From: Umezawaea endophytica | Lineage (GTDB): Bacteria; Actinomycetota; Actinomycetes; Mycobacteriales; Pseudonocardiaceae | Length of the DNA stretch: 64,000 nt | Direction of reading: 5' to 3' | Assembly: GCF_025061645.1 (NCBI RefSeq) | Contig: NZ_JANYMP010000041.1 | Span: 1-64,000, forward strand | Shown here: piece by piece, positions 8,243-15,735 of the stretch | Position numbering within the stretch: position 1 is the first letter of the stretch | Layout of the letters: each line of letters begins with the position of its first letter | Notes under the pieces: model-generated | The model's input: only the letters and a program-made list of their open reading frames with translations | The model's database searches: none | Told to the model about the DNA's origin: nothing | Program-made: the position numbers and the translations under genes

Positions 8243-9457
8243 ATGCCCGGTCGACCCCGCACGGCTCCGGCGCCCGATCAGCCCCGCACGGTCCCAGGGC
8301 CCGATCAGCACCGAGCGTCTCCCGTGTCTGGTCAGCCCCGCCCGGTTCCGGCGCCTGGTCAACCCCGAGCGGCTCCGATGTCCGGTCGACCCCGCGCGGC
8401 TCCAGTGTCTGGTCAGCCCCAAGTGGTTCCGGCGCCCGATCAACCCCGAGCCGCTCCGACACCCGGCCGCCCCCGCACGGCCCTCGCCATGGGCGCGGAC
8501 TCCGCCGAGGCCGTCTTCGACGCGGCCACCCTGCGTGCGCTGGGCGAGGTCTGCGACCTCGTGTCGACCGAGGCGTTGCACGACTTCACCACCGCTCACG
8601 CCGTGCTGGCCGAGGTCGAGGTGCTGGTCACCGGCTGGGGCTGTCCGCCGCTCACCGCGGCCGTCCTGGCGGAGGCCCCGAGGCTGCGCGCGGTCGTGCA
8701 CACCGGCGGATCCGTTCGCGACCTCGTGACACCGGCGTGCTGGGACCGGGGAGTGGTGGTCTCGTCCGCCGCCGCGGCCAACGCGCTGCCGGTCGCGGAG
8801 TACACCCTCGCGATGATCCTGCTGACCGGCAAACGAGTCCTGGAACGCGCCCGCCACCACCGACTCGAACGCCGCGCGGACGACTGGCTCCGCACCCCGA
8901 AGACCATCGGCAACCACGGTCGCACGATCGGCGTCCTGTCCGCGTCGATGATCGGCCGCCGGGTCGTGGACCTGCTGCGCCCCTTCGACTTCCACGTCCT
9001 GCTGCACGACCCGTTCGTCACGGAGGGAGCCGTGCCGGGCGTCGAACTGGTCGGCCTGCGCGAGCTGTTCACCCGCAGCGACCTGGTCAGCGTCCACACA
9101 CCGCTGCTCCCCGAAACCCGCGGCCTGGTCAGCCGGGAGCTGATCGCGGCGATGCCGCCGGACGCCGTCCTCCTCAACACCGCCCGCGGCGCCGTCGTCG
9201 ACCAGGACGCGCTCACCGAAGCCGTGCGGGACAAGAGGATCCGCGCCGTCCTGGACGTCACCGACCCCGAGGTCCTGCCACCGGACCACCCGCTGTGGGA
9301 CCTCGACGACGTGCTCATCACCCCGCACCTCGCGGGCTCGCAGGGCAACGAGTGGCGACGCCTCGCGGACACCGCCGTCGCGGAGGTCGGCCGCTGGGGC
9401 AGGGGCGAGGAGTTCGCCCACCCGGTCCGCCGCGAACTGTTCGGACAGCTCGCGTGA
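8243..9457 (+). CDS. D-2-hydroxyacid dehydrogenase with repetitive N-terminal extension
   Basis: The catalytic part (from about MGADSAEAVF, codon at 8489) is a D-isomer 2-hydroxyacid dehydrogenase. It has a Rossmann turn GRTIGVLSASMIGRRVVDLL, the NAD-site segment LLNTARGAVVDQDAL with the substrate Arg, and the catalytic-His region ITPHLAGSQ. The glycine motif is degenerate (GVLSASMIG instead of GxGxxG). ATG 8243 has AGGAGG at 8231-8236 and adds about 82 residues built from a Pro-rich nine-residue repeat. If that start is used the protein is 404 residues; ATG 8489 gives a standard-length enzyme but has no clear ribosome site. Its end overlaps the DUF2264 gene by 4 bp. Confidence 0.78.
   Translation: MPGRPRTAPAPDQPRTVPGPDQHRASPVSGQPRPVPAPGQPRAAPMSGRPRAAPVSGQPQVVPAPDQPRAAPTPGRPRTALAMGADSAEAVFDAATLRALGEVCDLVSTEALHDFTTAHAVLAEVEVLVTGWGCPPLTAAVLAEAPRLRAVVHTGGSVRDLVTPACWDRGVVVSSAAAANALPVAEYTLAMILLTGKRVLERARHHRLERRADDWLRTPKTIGNHGRTIGVLSASMIGRRVVDLLRPFDFHVLLHDPFVTEGAVPGVELVGLRELFTRSDLVSVHTPLLPETRGLVSRELIAAMPPDAVLLNTARGAVVDQDALTEAVRDKRIRAVLDVTDPEVLPPDHPLWDLDDVLITPHLAGSQGNEWRRLADTAVAEVGRWGRGEEFAHPVRRELFGQLA
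8255..8482. repeat. 27-bp tandem repeat, about 8.4 copies, in frame
   Basis: Eight 27-bp units start at 8255, 8282, 8309, 8336, 8363, 8390, 8417 and 8444, then a 12-base partial unit from 8471. Each begins CCCCG with variants and ends near GATCAG, GGTCAG or GGTCGA. The preceding ATGCCCGGTCGA looks like the tail of an earlier unit. As 27 is divisible by three, several frames stay open; in the dehydrogenase frame a unit reads like PRTAPAPDQ. Confidence 0.93.
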
Positions 9458-11250
9458 TCCTGCTGCCACCCGAAGACCGGGACCTCAGCCCGCACACCGG
9501 GTACACCCGCACGCACTGGGAAGCCGTCGCCGACGGGCTGCTGGCCGCCGCGTGGCGCTGGGCGAGCCCCGGAGGTGCGCGCCTCGACCTGCCAGGGTGG
9601 CCATCGGCCAGTGGAGCGGTCTCGGACGGTCTGGAGGGGTACGCCCGGACGTTCCTCGCCGCCGCGTTCCGGGTCGCGGGCGGCGGCGACCCGCGCGACT
9701 GGCTGGGCCGGTACGCGGACGGTCTCGAAGCGGGCACGAGCCGCGGCCCGGAGGCGTGGCCGCCGATCCTCGACCACGGCCAGCCGATGGTCGAGTCGGC
9801 GTCGATCGCGCTCGGCCTGAGGCTGACCCGCCCGTGGCTGTGGGACCTGCTGGACGAGGGTGTGAGGGACCGCGCGGAGGAGTGGCTGCGCGGTGCGCTG
9901 CGGCACGTCCCGTGGCCCAACAACTGGTACCTGTTCCCGTTCACCGTGGCGGGTTTCCTGGAGTCGGTCGGCCGGGGTGACGCCGAGACCGTCCGAGCCC
10001 GGACGAGGGCGCTGGAGCTGCTGGAGACCTGGTACCGCGGCCAGGGCTGGTACACCGACGGCGACGGCCGCGCGTTCGACCACTACAACGGCTGGGCCCT
10101 GCACCTGTACCCGGTGCTGGACAACCACCTCGCCGGAACGGGCACCGCGCACGACGCCCGGTTGCGCGAGCACCTGGATGGCTTCTCCCACCTGTTCGGC
10201 GCCGATGGCGCACCGGTCCACTTCGGACGGTCCTTGACCTACCGCTTCGCCGCCGCGTCGGCGGTGGCGCTGGGCGCGGTGACGGGCCACACGCCGCTGG
10301 CACCGGGGGTGTCCAGGCGGCTCCTCAGCGGGTCCCTGCGCTACTTCCTCGACCGCGGGGCCGTCGGCACCGACGGCCTGCTCACGCTCGGCTGGCACGG
10401 TCCGCACGAGCCGACGCTCCAGTTCTACTCCGGCCCGGCGTCGCCGTACTGGGCGTCGAAGGCGTTCGTCTGCCTGCTCGCCCCCGACGACCATCCACTG
10501 TGGACTGCGACCGAGGGGCAGGCGCCGAGCGAGGGACCGGACCACGTGTTCTCCCTGCCGGCGCCCGGATTCCTCGTCCAGTCCTCGAACGGCGTCGTCC
10601 GGCTGCACAACCACGGCAGCGACCACGTCCGCGCGAACGAGGCCGAAGCGGCGACCGACGACGACCCGCACTACGGCAGGCAGGCCTATTCCACCGCGAC
10701 GGGGCCGAGTTTCACCCTGTCCGACAACCACTTCGCCGTCGTGGTCGACGGTGTCCGCGGTGTCCGCCGCCGCATCCACCCGCTCGGCGCGGGGCACGGC
10801 GACGGCTGGGGCTGGGCGGCGTCCTCCCACCGCCCGGCGTTCGCTCCCGGCCCGCCCTCCGTTCCCGGACTGCTGGTGGAGAGCGTCACGGTGGCCGTCG
10901 GCGCCGACGAACTCCGCGTGCACCGCGTGATCGGCGCTCCACCCGGCGCGCTGGTCGACCAGACCGGCTGGGCCGCCACCGACTCCACCCTGCGCCCGCT
11001 GCTCGGCTGGACCGGCCACGGCGAGACCACCGCCGCCACCGCGTTCACGCCGGAAGCGCGCGTTCCCCGGCTCACCGGCCCGACGCACGGCACGGACGTC
11101 TACGCGGCCCTGGCGTCGCTCACCCCGACCACCGCGCGGCCTACCGCGCGCGCGACCGGGATGGGCGTCGACGTGGACTGGGAGGACGGGTCACGGACGA
11201 CGATCGCCTTCGAACCCCTGGAGGTCCAGCACGTCAGGCGGACTCCCTGA
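9454..11250 (+). CDS. DUF2264 family protein
   Basis: A 598-residue protein starting at GTG 9454, overlapping the upstream stop (GTGA). It matches the DUF2264 family in general plan. The N-terminal 350 residues are helix-rich with aromatic motifs such as RTHWEAVADGLL, WPNNWYLFPFTVAGFLE, WYTDGDGRAFDHYNGWALH and HFGRSLTYRFAA, which look like an (alpha/alpha)6 toroid. The last part is beta-rich (about 400-598). No signal peptide is present. Such proteins sit in sugar and uronate loci beside dehydrogenases, so a glycan-breakdown role is likely but unproven. Its last 17 bp overlap the convergent LacI gene. Confidence 0.8.
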   Translation: MILLPPEDRDLSPHTGYTRTHWEAVADGLLAAAWRWASPGGARLDLPGWPSASGAVSDGLEGYARTFLAAAFRVAGGGDPRDWLGRYADGLEAGTSRGPEAWPPILDHGQPMVESASIALGLRLTRPWLWDLLDEGVRDRAEEWLRGALRHVPWPNNWYLFPFTVAGFLESVGRGDAETVRARTRALELLETWYRGQGWYTDGDGRAFDHYNGWALHLYPVLDNHLAGTGTAHDARLREHLDGFSHLFGADGAPVHFGRSLTYRFAAASAVALGAVTGHTPLAPGVSRRLLSGSLRYFLDRGAVGTDGLLTLGWHGPHEPTLQFYSGPASPYWASKAFVCLLAPDDHPLWTATEGQAPSEGPDHVFSLPAPGFLVQSSNGVVRLHNHGSDHVRANEAEAATDDDPHYGRQAYSTATGPSFTLSDNHFAVVVDGVRGVRRRIHPLGAGHGDGWGWAASSHRPAFAPGPPSVPGLLVESVTVAVGADELRVHRVIGAPPGALVDQTGWAATDSTLRPLLGWTGHGETTAATAFTPEARVPRLTGPTHGTDVYAALASLTPTTARPTARATGMGVDVDWEDGSRTTIAFEPLEVQHVRRTP

Positions 11251-12235
11251 TGACCAGCTCGGTCGGCAGGATCAGCGGCGTCGGCCGTTCGCCGTTGACC
11301 AGCCGCACCAGCATCCGCGTCATCTCCCGCCCCAGCGCCTCTATGGGCTGGTGGACCGTGGTCAGCCGGGGCTGGGTGTGCTGGGCCGTCACGACGTCGT
11401 TGAACCCCACCACCGCGATGTCCTCCGGCACGGCCTTCCCGCGGTCGCGCAGCACGGTCAACGCCCCGGCGGCCATCGCGTCGGACGCGACGAACACCGC
11501 GTCCAGGTCGGGGTGCTCGTCGAGCAGCCGCGTCATGCCCGCCACGCCGCTGGCCTCGCCGAAGTCGCCGTGCGCCACGCGGGAGTCGTCCAGCCCCGCC
11601 AGCGCCAGCGCTTCGCGGTACCCGAGGTAGCGGTTGACGCCCACGTGCAGGTCGAGCTGGCCGGTGATCGTCGCGATGCGCTGCCTGCCGATGCCGATCA
11701 GGTGCTCCACGGCCTGCCGCGCGCCGCCGCGGTTGTCCGCGTCCACGTACCACCGCGGCGTCCGGTCGAGCGACCGCCCGCCGTGCACCACGGGCACGCC
11801 GCTCTCGTCCGCCAGCTTCGACAGCGGGTCGTTCTCGCGCAGCGCCAGCAGCATCACGCCATCCGCGCTGCGCGACTGGAGGAGCCGCGCGAGCCGGTCG
11901 CGGCCGCGTTCGGAGGCGGCGAGCACCAGCATCAACTGGAGGTCCGTCTCCTCGATGACCGCGTTGACCCCGGTGATCACCTCGGCGAAGAACAGGTTCG
12001 CGAACAGCGCCGGGTCGTCGCTGGAGATCGCGAGCACGACCGCGCCCCGCCGCTGGCTGGCCAGCGACCGACCCGCCACGTTCGGCACGTAGCCGAGCTC
12101 CTCGACGGCGCGTTCGACCGCCTGCCTGGCCTTCGCGCTGACGTGCTGGGCGTTGTTGATGACGCGGGACGCGGTCCCCGTGGACACGCCCGCCCGCTGC
12201 GCCACCTCGTCCAGGGTCGGCGGCCGGTTGCTCAT
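11234..12235 (-). CDS. LacI-family repressor (CebR-like)
   Basis: A 333-residue LacI regulator starting at ATG 12235 (MSNRPPTLDEVAQRAG); an in-frame extension to 12298 only adds a basic leader. The DNA-binding head includes VSTGTASRVINN and the hinge helix YVPNVAGRSLASQR. The sensor half has the usual LacI landmarks (FFAEVITGVNAVIEE, GVMLLALRE, DAVFVASDAMAAGAL, VVGFNDVVTAQHTQPRLTTV). It is followed on the same strand by a sugar ABC importer and then by cellulases on the other strand, as in CebR loci of streptomycetes. Likely operators with an AAGCGCTT core lie before both target blocks. Ligand by analogy: cellobiose or a related oligosaccharide. Confidence 0.85.
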   Translation of the reverse strand: MSNRPPTLDEVAQRAGVSTGTASRVINNAQHVSAKARQAVERAVEELGYVPNVAGRSLASQRRGAVVLAISSDDPALFANLFFAEVITGVNAVIEETDLQLMLVLAASERGRDRLARLLQSRSADGVMLLALRENDPLSKLADESGVPVVHGGRSLDRTPRWYVDADNRGGARQAVEHLIGIGRQRIATITGQLDLHVGVNRYLGYREALALAGLDDSRVAHGDFGEASGVAGMTRLLDEHPDLDAVFVASDAMAAGALTVLRDRGKAVPEDIAVVGFNDVVTAQHTQPRLTTVHQPIEALGREMTRMLVRLVNGERPTPLILPTELVIRESA

Positions 12236-12314
12236 CGTCAGGACCGCTCCCCGGTGTGGTCGTGCACCCGGTGGAGGATACCCCGCGCCCCGATGCACGA
12301 GAGGGATCCCGGCT

Positions 12315-13136
12315 TCACGCCTTGACCGCGCCTTCCATGATGCCGCCGATGATCTGCCTGCCGAACGCGATGAACACGAGCAGCAGCGGGACCGTGGCGA
12401 CCAGCGCCCCGGCGAACATCAGCGTGTAGTCGGTGTAGTAGGTCGTGGAGAGCTGGCTCAGCGAGAACTGCACGGTCGGGTTGTCCGCCTCCAGCACGGC
12501 CAGCGGCCAGAGGAACTCGTTCCAGGTGCCCATGAACGTGAACAGGCCGAGCACCGCCGCACCCGGTCGCAGCGCGGGCAGCACGACGGACCAGAAGATC
12601 CGGAACGTCGAGCAGCCGTCGACCTTCGCGGCCTCGATCAGCTCGTCCGGGATGGCGCGTTCCGCGTACTGGCGCATGAGGAACACGCCGAACGCGGACA
12701 CCAGCGACGGCACGATGATCGCTTCCATCCTGTTCTGCCAACCCAGTTCCACCATGATCAGGTACAGCGGGATGATGCCCATCTGCACCGGGATCATCAT
12801 CGTGCCCAGGATGACCAGCAGCAGGCCGTCACGGCCGCGGAACCTGAGCTTGGCGAACGCGAAACCGGCCAGGGAGCTGAAGAACACGACGGCCACCGTG
12901 ACCGTGACGGAGGCGAACGCCGAGTTCACCATGCCCAGCAGGAAGTGCGCGTCCTCGGCGGCGAACAGCCGGGAGACGTTGTCGCCCAGGTTGCCGCCGG
13001 GCAGCAGCGGCGGCGGCCAGTCGCCGACGACGTCGTTGGACCGGGTCGCCACGACGAACAGCCAGTACAGCGGGAACGCCGACAGCGCGAGCCCGGCGAG
13101 CAGCGTCAGGTAGACGAGGGGGTGGGACTTGCGCAC
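12315..13136 (-). CDS. Sugar ABC transporter permease (MalG/CebG-like)
   Basis: A 273-residue inner-membrane permease with six hydrophobic segments. It carries the ATPase-contact EAA loop DELIEAAKVDGCSTFRIFWS ahead of VLPALRP. GTG 13136 lies 2 bp after the stop of the first permease gene, so the two are coupled. The protein ends GGIMEGAVKA, typical of MalG-type subunits. It should pair with the MalF-like partner and the binding protein upstream. No ATPase gene is in the cluster, so a shared MsiK-type ATPase elsewhere is expected, as is known for streptomycete Ceb systems. Confidence 0.88.
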   Translation of the reverse strand: MRKSHPLVYLTLLAGLALSAFPLYWLFVVATRSNDVVGDWPPPLLPGGNLGDNVSRLFAAEDAHFLLGMVNSAFASVTVTVAVVFFSSLAGFAFAKLRFRGRDGLLLVILGTMMIPVQMGIIPLYLIMVELGWQNRMEAIIVPSLVSAFGVFLMRQYAERAIPDELIEAAKVDGCSTFRIFWSVVLPALRPGAAVLGLFTFMGTWNEFLWPLAVLEADNPTVQFSLSQLSTTYYTDYTLMFAGALVATVPLLLVFIAFGRQIIGGIMEGAVKA

Positions 13137-13138
13137 GG

Positions 13139-14095
13139 CTACCGCCCCTTTCGCGTGATGAGGAAGTTGACGACGCCGAGCAGCGTGATCAGCAGGAAGA
13201 TCATCCACGCCACGGCGGAGCCGTACCCGTAGTCGAAGTCCCGGAAGGCCTTCTCGAACATGTACATCGACAGGGTCTGGAACTGCCGCAGGCTGCCGCC
13301 GGAGATGGCGAAACCGCCCTGTCCGAAGATCAGCGGCTCGGTGAAGAGCTGCGTGCCCGCGATCGTGGACATGATCACCGTGAAGATCACCGCGGGCCGG
13401 ATCATCGGCACCGTGATGCTGCGGAACTGCCGGACCTTGGACGCGCCGTCGACCGTGGCGGCCTCGTACAGCTCGCGCGGGATCGCCTGCATGGCGGCCA
13501 GGTAGATCAGCGCGTTGTAGCCGGTCCACCGCCAGTTGACCATGGTGGAGATCGCGGTCCACGACGACCACTTGTCGGCCCGCCAGTCGACCGGGGCGAT
13601 GTCGAACAGCCCGAGGAGCCCGTTGGCCATGCCCGCGTCGCGGTCGAAGATCTGGCTGAACACGATGCCGACGGCCGCCACCGATGTGACGATCGGCAGC
13701 ACCACGCCCATCCGCAGGAACGTCAGCCCGCGCAGCTTCTGGTTGAGCAGGCTCGCGAGCACCAGTGCCAGCAGCAGTTGCGGCACCGTGGCCAGCACGA
13801 GCATGCCCAGGGTGTTGCCGACCGCGTTCCAGAAGTCCGGGTCGCCGAACAGGGTGGTGTAGTTGTCCAGCCCGACGAACGCGCCCGCGCCGCCGAGGTC
13901 CCAGTCGTGCAGGGACACCCACGCCGTGTACCCCAGCGGGAACAGCCCGAAGATCCCGAAGATCACGAAGAACGGCGCGATGAACAGGTAGGGCGACCAC
14001 TTCGCGTCGACCTGGGACAGGAAGGGGCGCTTGGACGCCGGACGTGGTGCGGGGGCGGTCTTCTCGGCCGTGCGCGGCCGCAGGTCAGTAACCAA
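13139..14095 (-). CDS. Sugar ABC transporter permease (MalF/CebF-like)
   Basis: A 318-residue permease with an N-terminal cytosolic leader and six membrane segments. The EAA loop reads RELYEAATVDGASKVRQFRS followed by ITVPMIRP. The start codon is TTG at 14095, supported by AAGGA six bases upstream; no ATG or GTG in frame fits better. It follows the binding-protein gene after a 64-bp gap with a strong hairpin and is followed by the second permease with a 2-bp gap. It forms the translocation channel with that partner. Confidence 0.87.
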   Translation of the reverse strand: MVTDLRPRTAEKTAPAPRPASKRPFLSQVDAKWSPYLFIAPFFVIFGIFGLFPLGYTAWVSLHDWDLGGAGAFVGLDNYTTLFGDPDFWNAVGNTLGMLVLATVPQLLLALVLASLLNQKLRGLTFLRMGVVLPIVTSVAAVGIVFSQIFDRDAGMANGLLGLFDIAPVDWRADKWSSWTAISTMVNWRWTGYNALIYLAAMQAIPRELYEAATVDGASKVRQFRSITVPMIRPAVIFTVIMSTIAGTQLFTEPLIFGQGGFAISGGSLRQFQTLSMYMFEKAFRDFDYGYGSAVAWMIFLLITLLGVVNFLITRKGR

Positions 14096-14124
14096 CGTGT
14101 GTCCTTCGCGGAACGGGGGACGAG

Positions 14125-14155
14125 GGGGCGCGACGGCGGGGCGCCATCGCGCCCC
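14125..14155 (-). promoter_or_regulatory. Intercistronic stem-loop between binding-protein and permease genes
   Basis: GGGGCGCGA (14125-14133) pairs with TCGCGCCCC (14147-14155) around a 13-base loop, directly after the binding-protein stop at 14160. In many sugar importers such a hairpin lets the binding protein be made in excess over the permeases by partial termination or mRNA protection. There is no T-run. Confidence 0.6.
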
Positions 14156-14159
14156 GGCG

Positions 14160-15443
14160 TCACTTCACCAGGCGCTTGGCGTCGTCGACGGCCTTGCTCC
14201 ACGCCTCGTCCGGCTTGAGCTTGCCCTGCTCGACGGCGGTCAGCGCGTTGCCGACGCGGTCGCCGATGGGGTTGTTGTCCGGGCCCAGGTACACCGGCTT
14301 GAGCGCCTTGACGCTGTCGCCGAAGATCTTGCCGACGGGCGCGTCGTTGAAGTACGGGTTGGTGAAGTCCCGCACCGCCGGGTCGTCGATCGCCTGGGGT
14401 GAGGACGGGAAGTTGTTCTTCGCCTTGAACGCGGCGGTCTGGCCCTTGGCGCTGGTCAGGAACTTCACCAGTTCGGCGGCCTCAGCCTGGTGGCCGCTCT
14501 GCGCAGGCACCGCGAGGAACGAGCCGCCGCGGACGCCGCCGTCGCCGGGAACCCTGGCCACGTCCCACTTCCCCTTGTTCTCCGGGCCCGCCTGCTTCTC
14601 GATCGTGCCGAGCATCCACGAGGGGCACGGGATCGTCGCGAAGCTGCCGGTCTTGAACCCCGCGTTCCACTGCGGGCTCCACTGGTCGATGTTGGCCGAC
14701 AGACCGGCTTCCACCAGTTCGACGGTCTGGTCCCACGCCTCCTTCACGCCGGGGTTGCTGTCGATGACCAGCTCGTTGGCGGTGTCGTAGTAGGTGTGAT
14801 CGCCCTGCTGCATCAGGATGTTCTGGTAGATGCTGCCGGAGGAGTCGAAGAACTTGGCGTCCTTGCCCGCCGCCTTGAACCGCTTGCCGGTGGCCAGGTA
14901 GTCGTCCCACGTGGGCCAGAGCGCGCCGACGGCCTCGCGGTCGGTGGGCAGGCCCGCGGCGGCGAACAGGTCGGTGCGGTAGCACATGCCCTGCGCGCCG
15001 ACGTCCGTGCCGAGCCCGACGACCTTCGAACCGTCCGGTGTGGACGCCTGCTTCCACTTCCATTCCAGGAAGTTCGGCCGCAACGCGTCCACGCCGTGCT
15101 CCCGGAGGTTCACGAACCGGTCGGGCTCGGCCATGAACTGGGAGAGGATGCCCTCCTCGATGGCGACCACGTCGCCCGCGCCCTTCCCTGCGGCCATCCA
15201 CTGCTGGAGCTTGGGCAGGTAGTCGCCCAGCTTCCCGATGTTCTCCTCCTTGATGGTGACGCCGGGGTGGGACGCCTCGTACTCCTCGTACAGCTCGTCG
15301 TAGCCGAACTGGCTGAAGGTCTTGACGATCAGGGTCGTCTGCCCGGACGCGGAGTCCGCGGCGCCCTCACCGCACGCGGCCATGGCCGCCAGTGCTCCGG
15401 CGATGACCGCCGCGAGCAGCGTCCGTCTTGGTCGAACAGCCAT
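14160..15443 (-). CDS. Extracellular sugar-binding lipoprotein (CebE-like)
   Basis: A 427-residue family 1 solute-binding protein. The signal ends in a lipobox with Cys in AMAACGEG, so it is anchored outside the membrane. Landmarks include the start of the mature fold LIVKTFSQFGYDELYEEYE, the signature region GAGDVVAIEEGILSQF, aromatic-rich sugar-site segments (NFLEWKWKQ, DQWSPQWNAGF) and PCPSWMLGTIE. It is first gene of the importer operon. Position between a LacI repressor and cellulase genes points to cello-oligosaccharides, but other beta-glucan fragments are possible. Confidence 0.85.
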   Translation of the reverse strand: MAVRPRRTLLAAVIAGALAAMAACGEGAADSASGQTTLIVKTFSQFGYDELYEEYEASHPGVTIKEENIGKLGDYLPKLQQWMAAGKGAGDVVAIEEGILSQFMAEPDRFVNLREHGVDALRPNFLEWKWKQASTPDGSKVVGLGTDVGAQGMCYRTDLFAAAGLPTDREAVGALWPTWDDYLATGKRFKAAGKDAKFFDSSGSIYQNILMQQGDHTYYDTANELVIDSNPGVKEAWDQTVELVEAGLSANIDQWSPQWNAGFKTGSFATIPCPSWMLGTIEKQAGPENKGKWDVARVPGDGGVRGGSFLAVPAQSGHQAEAAELVKFLTSAKGQTAAFKAKNNFPSSPQAIDDPAVRDFTNPYFNDAPVGKIFGDSVKALKPVYLGPDNNPIGDRVGNALTAVEQGKLKPDEAWSKAVDDAKRLVK

Positions 15444-15467
15444 GCGAAACCTCCGGTTGAACCAATT

Positions 15468-15508
15468 GGTCTGGAAGCGTTATCAGGATCTTGGACGCCT
15501 TCCAGACC
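15468..15508. promoter_or_regulatory. Long imperfect inverted repeat before the importer operon
   Basis: GGTCTGGAAGCGT (15468-15480) pairs with ACGCCTTCCAGACC (15495-15508), one base bulged, around a 14-base loop. It lies 25-65 bp upstream of the binding-protein start and may fold in the 5' untranslated RNA. The left arm contains the half-site TGGAAGCG shared with the nearby operator. CCAATTGG (15462-15469) abuts it. Confidence 0.5.
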
Positions 15509-15580
15509 GGGTTGCTGCACCTGTGAGCTGCGGTGACGCCGTGGCTGTGCCGGTGCGGGCGCCTCAACTGGAAGCGAAAT

Positions 15581-15594
15581 TGGAAGCGCTTACA
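15581..15594. promoter_or_regulatory. LacI-type operator, sugar importer/GH9 divergent region
   Basis: TGGAAGCGCTTACA, an almost perfect palindrome with core AAGCGCTT, preceded by the half-site TGGAAGCG at 15569-15576. It sits between the divergent importer and GH9 genes, 141 bp before the GH9 start. CebR of streptomycetes binds TGGGAGCGCTCCCA, a close relative. Probably the site of the LacI repressor at 11234-12235. Confidence 0.6.
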
Positions 15595-15735
15595 GGACTG
15601 TAACCGCCTGGTTGCGCTTCTGTGAAGGGGGAAGTCCGGTCGGGGTAAGACCGTTGACACATCCGCTCCGAGGGGTGACCATTCCGCTCTGACGCCGTGG
15701 AGTGCCGGGAGTCCCACGACCCGAGAGGGCCCGGT

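Noticed and set aside
8202-8462. Minus-strand 86-codon frame across the 27-bp repeat
   Set aside because: It is open only because the repeat unit is a multiple of three; there is no ribosome site or family match.
12315-14000. 561-codon minus-strand frame suggesting a permease fusion
   Set aside because: Only codons from GTG 13136 are permease-like; the upstream part is an out-of-frame reading of the other permease gene.
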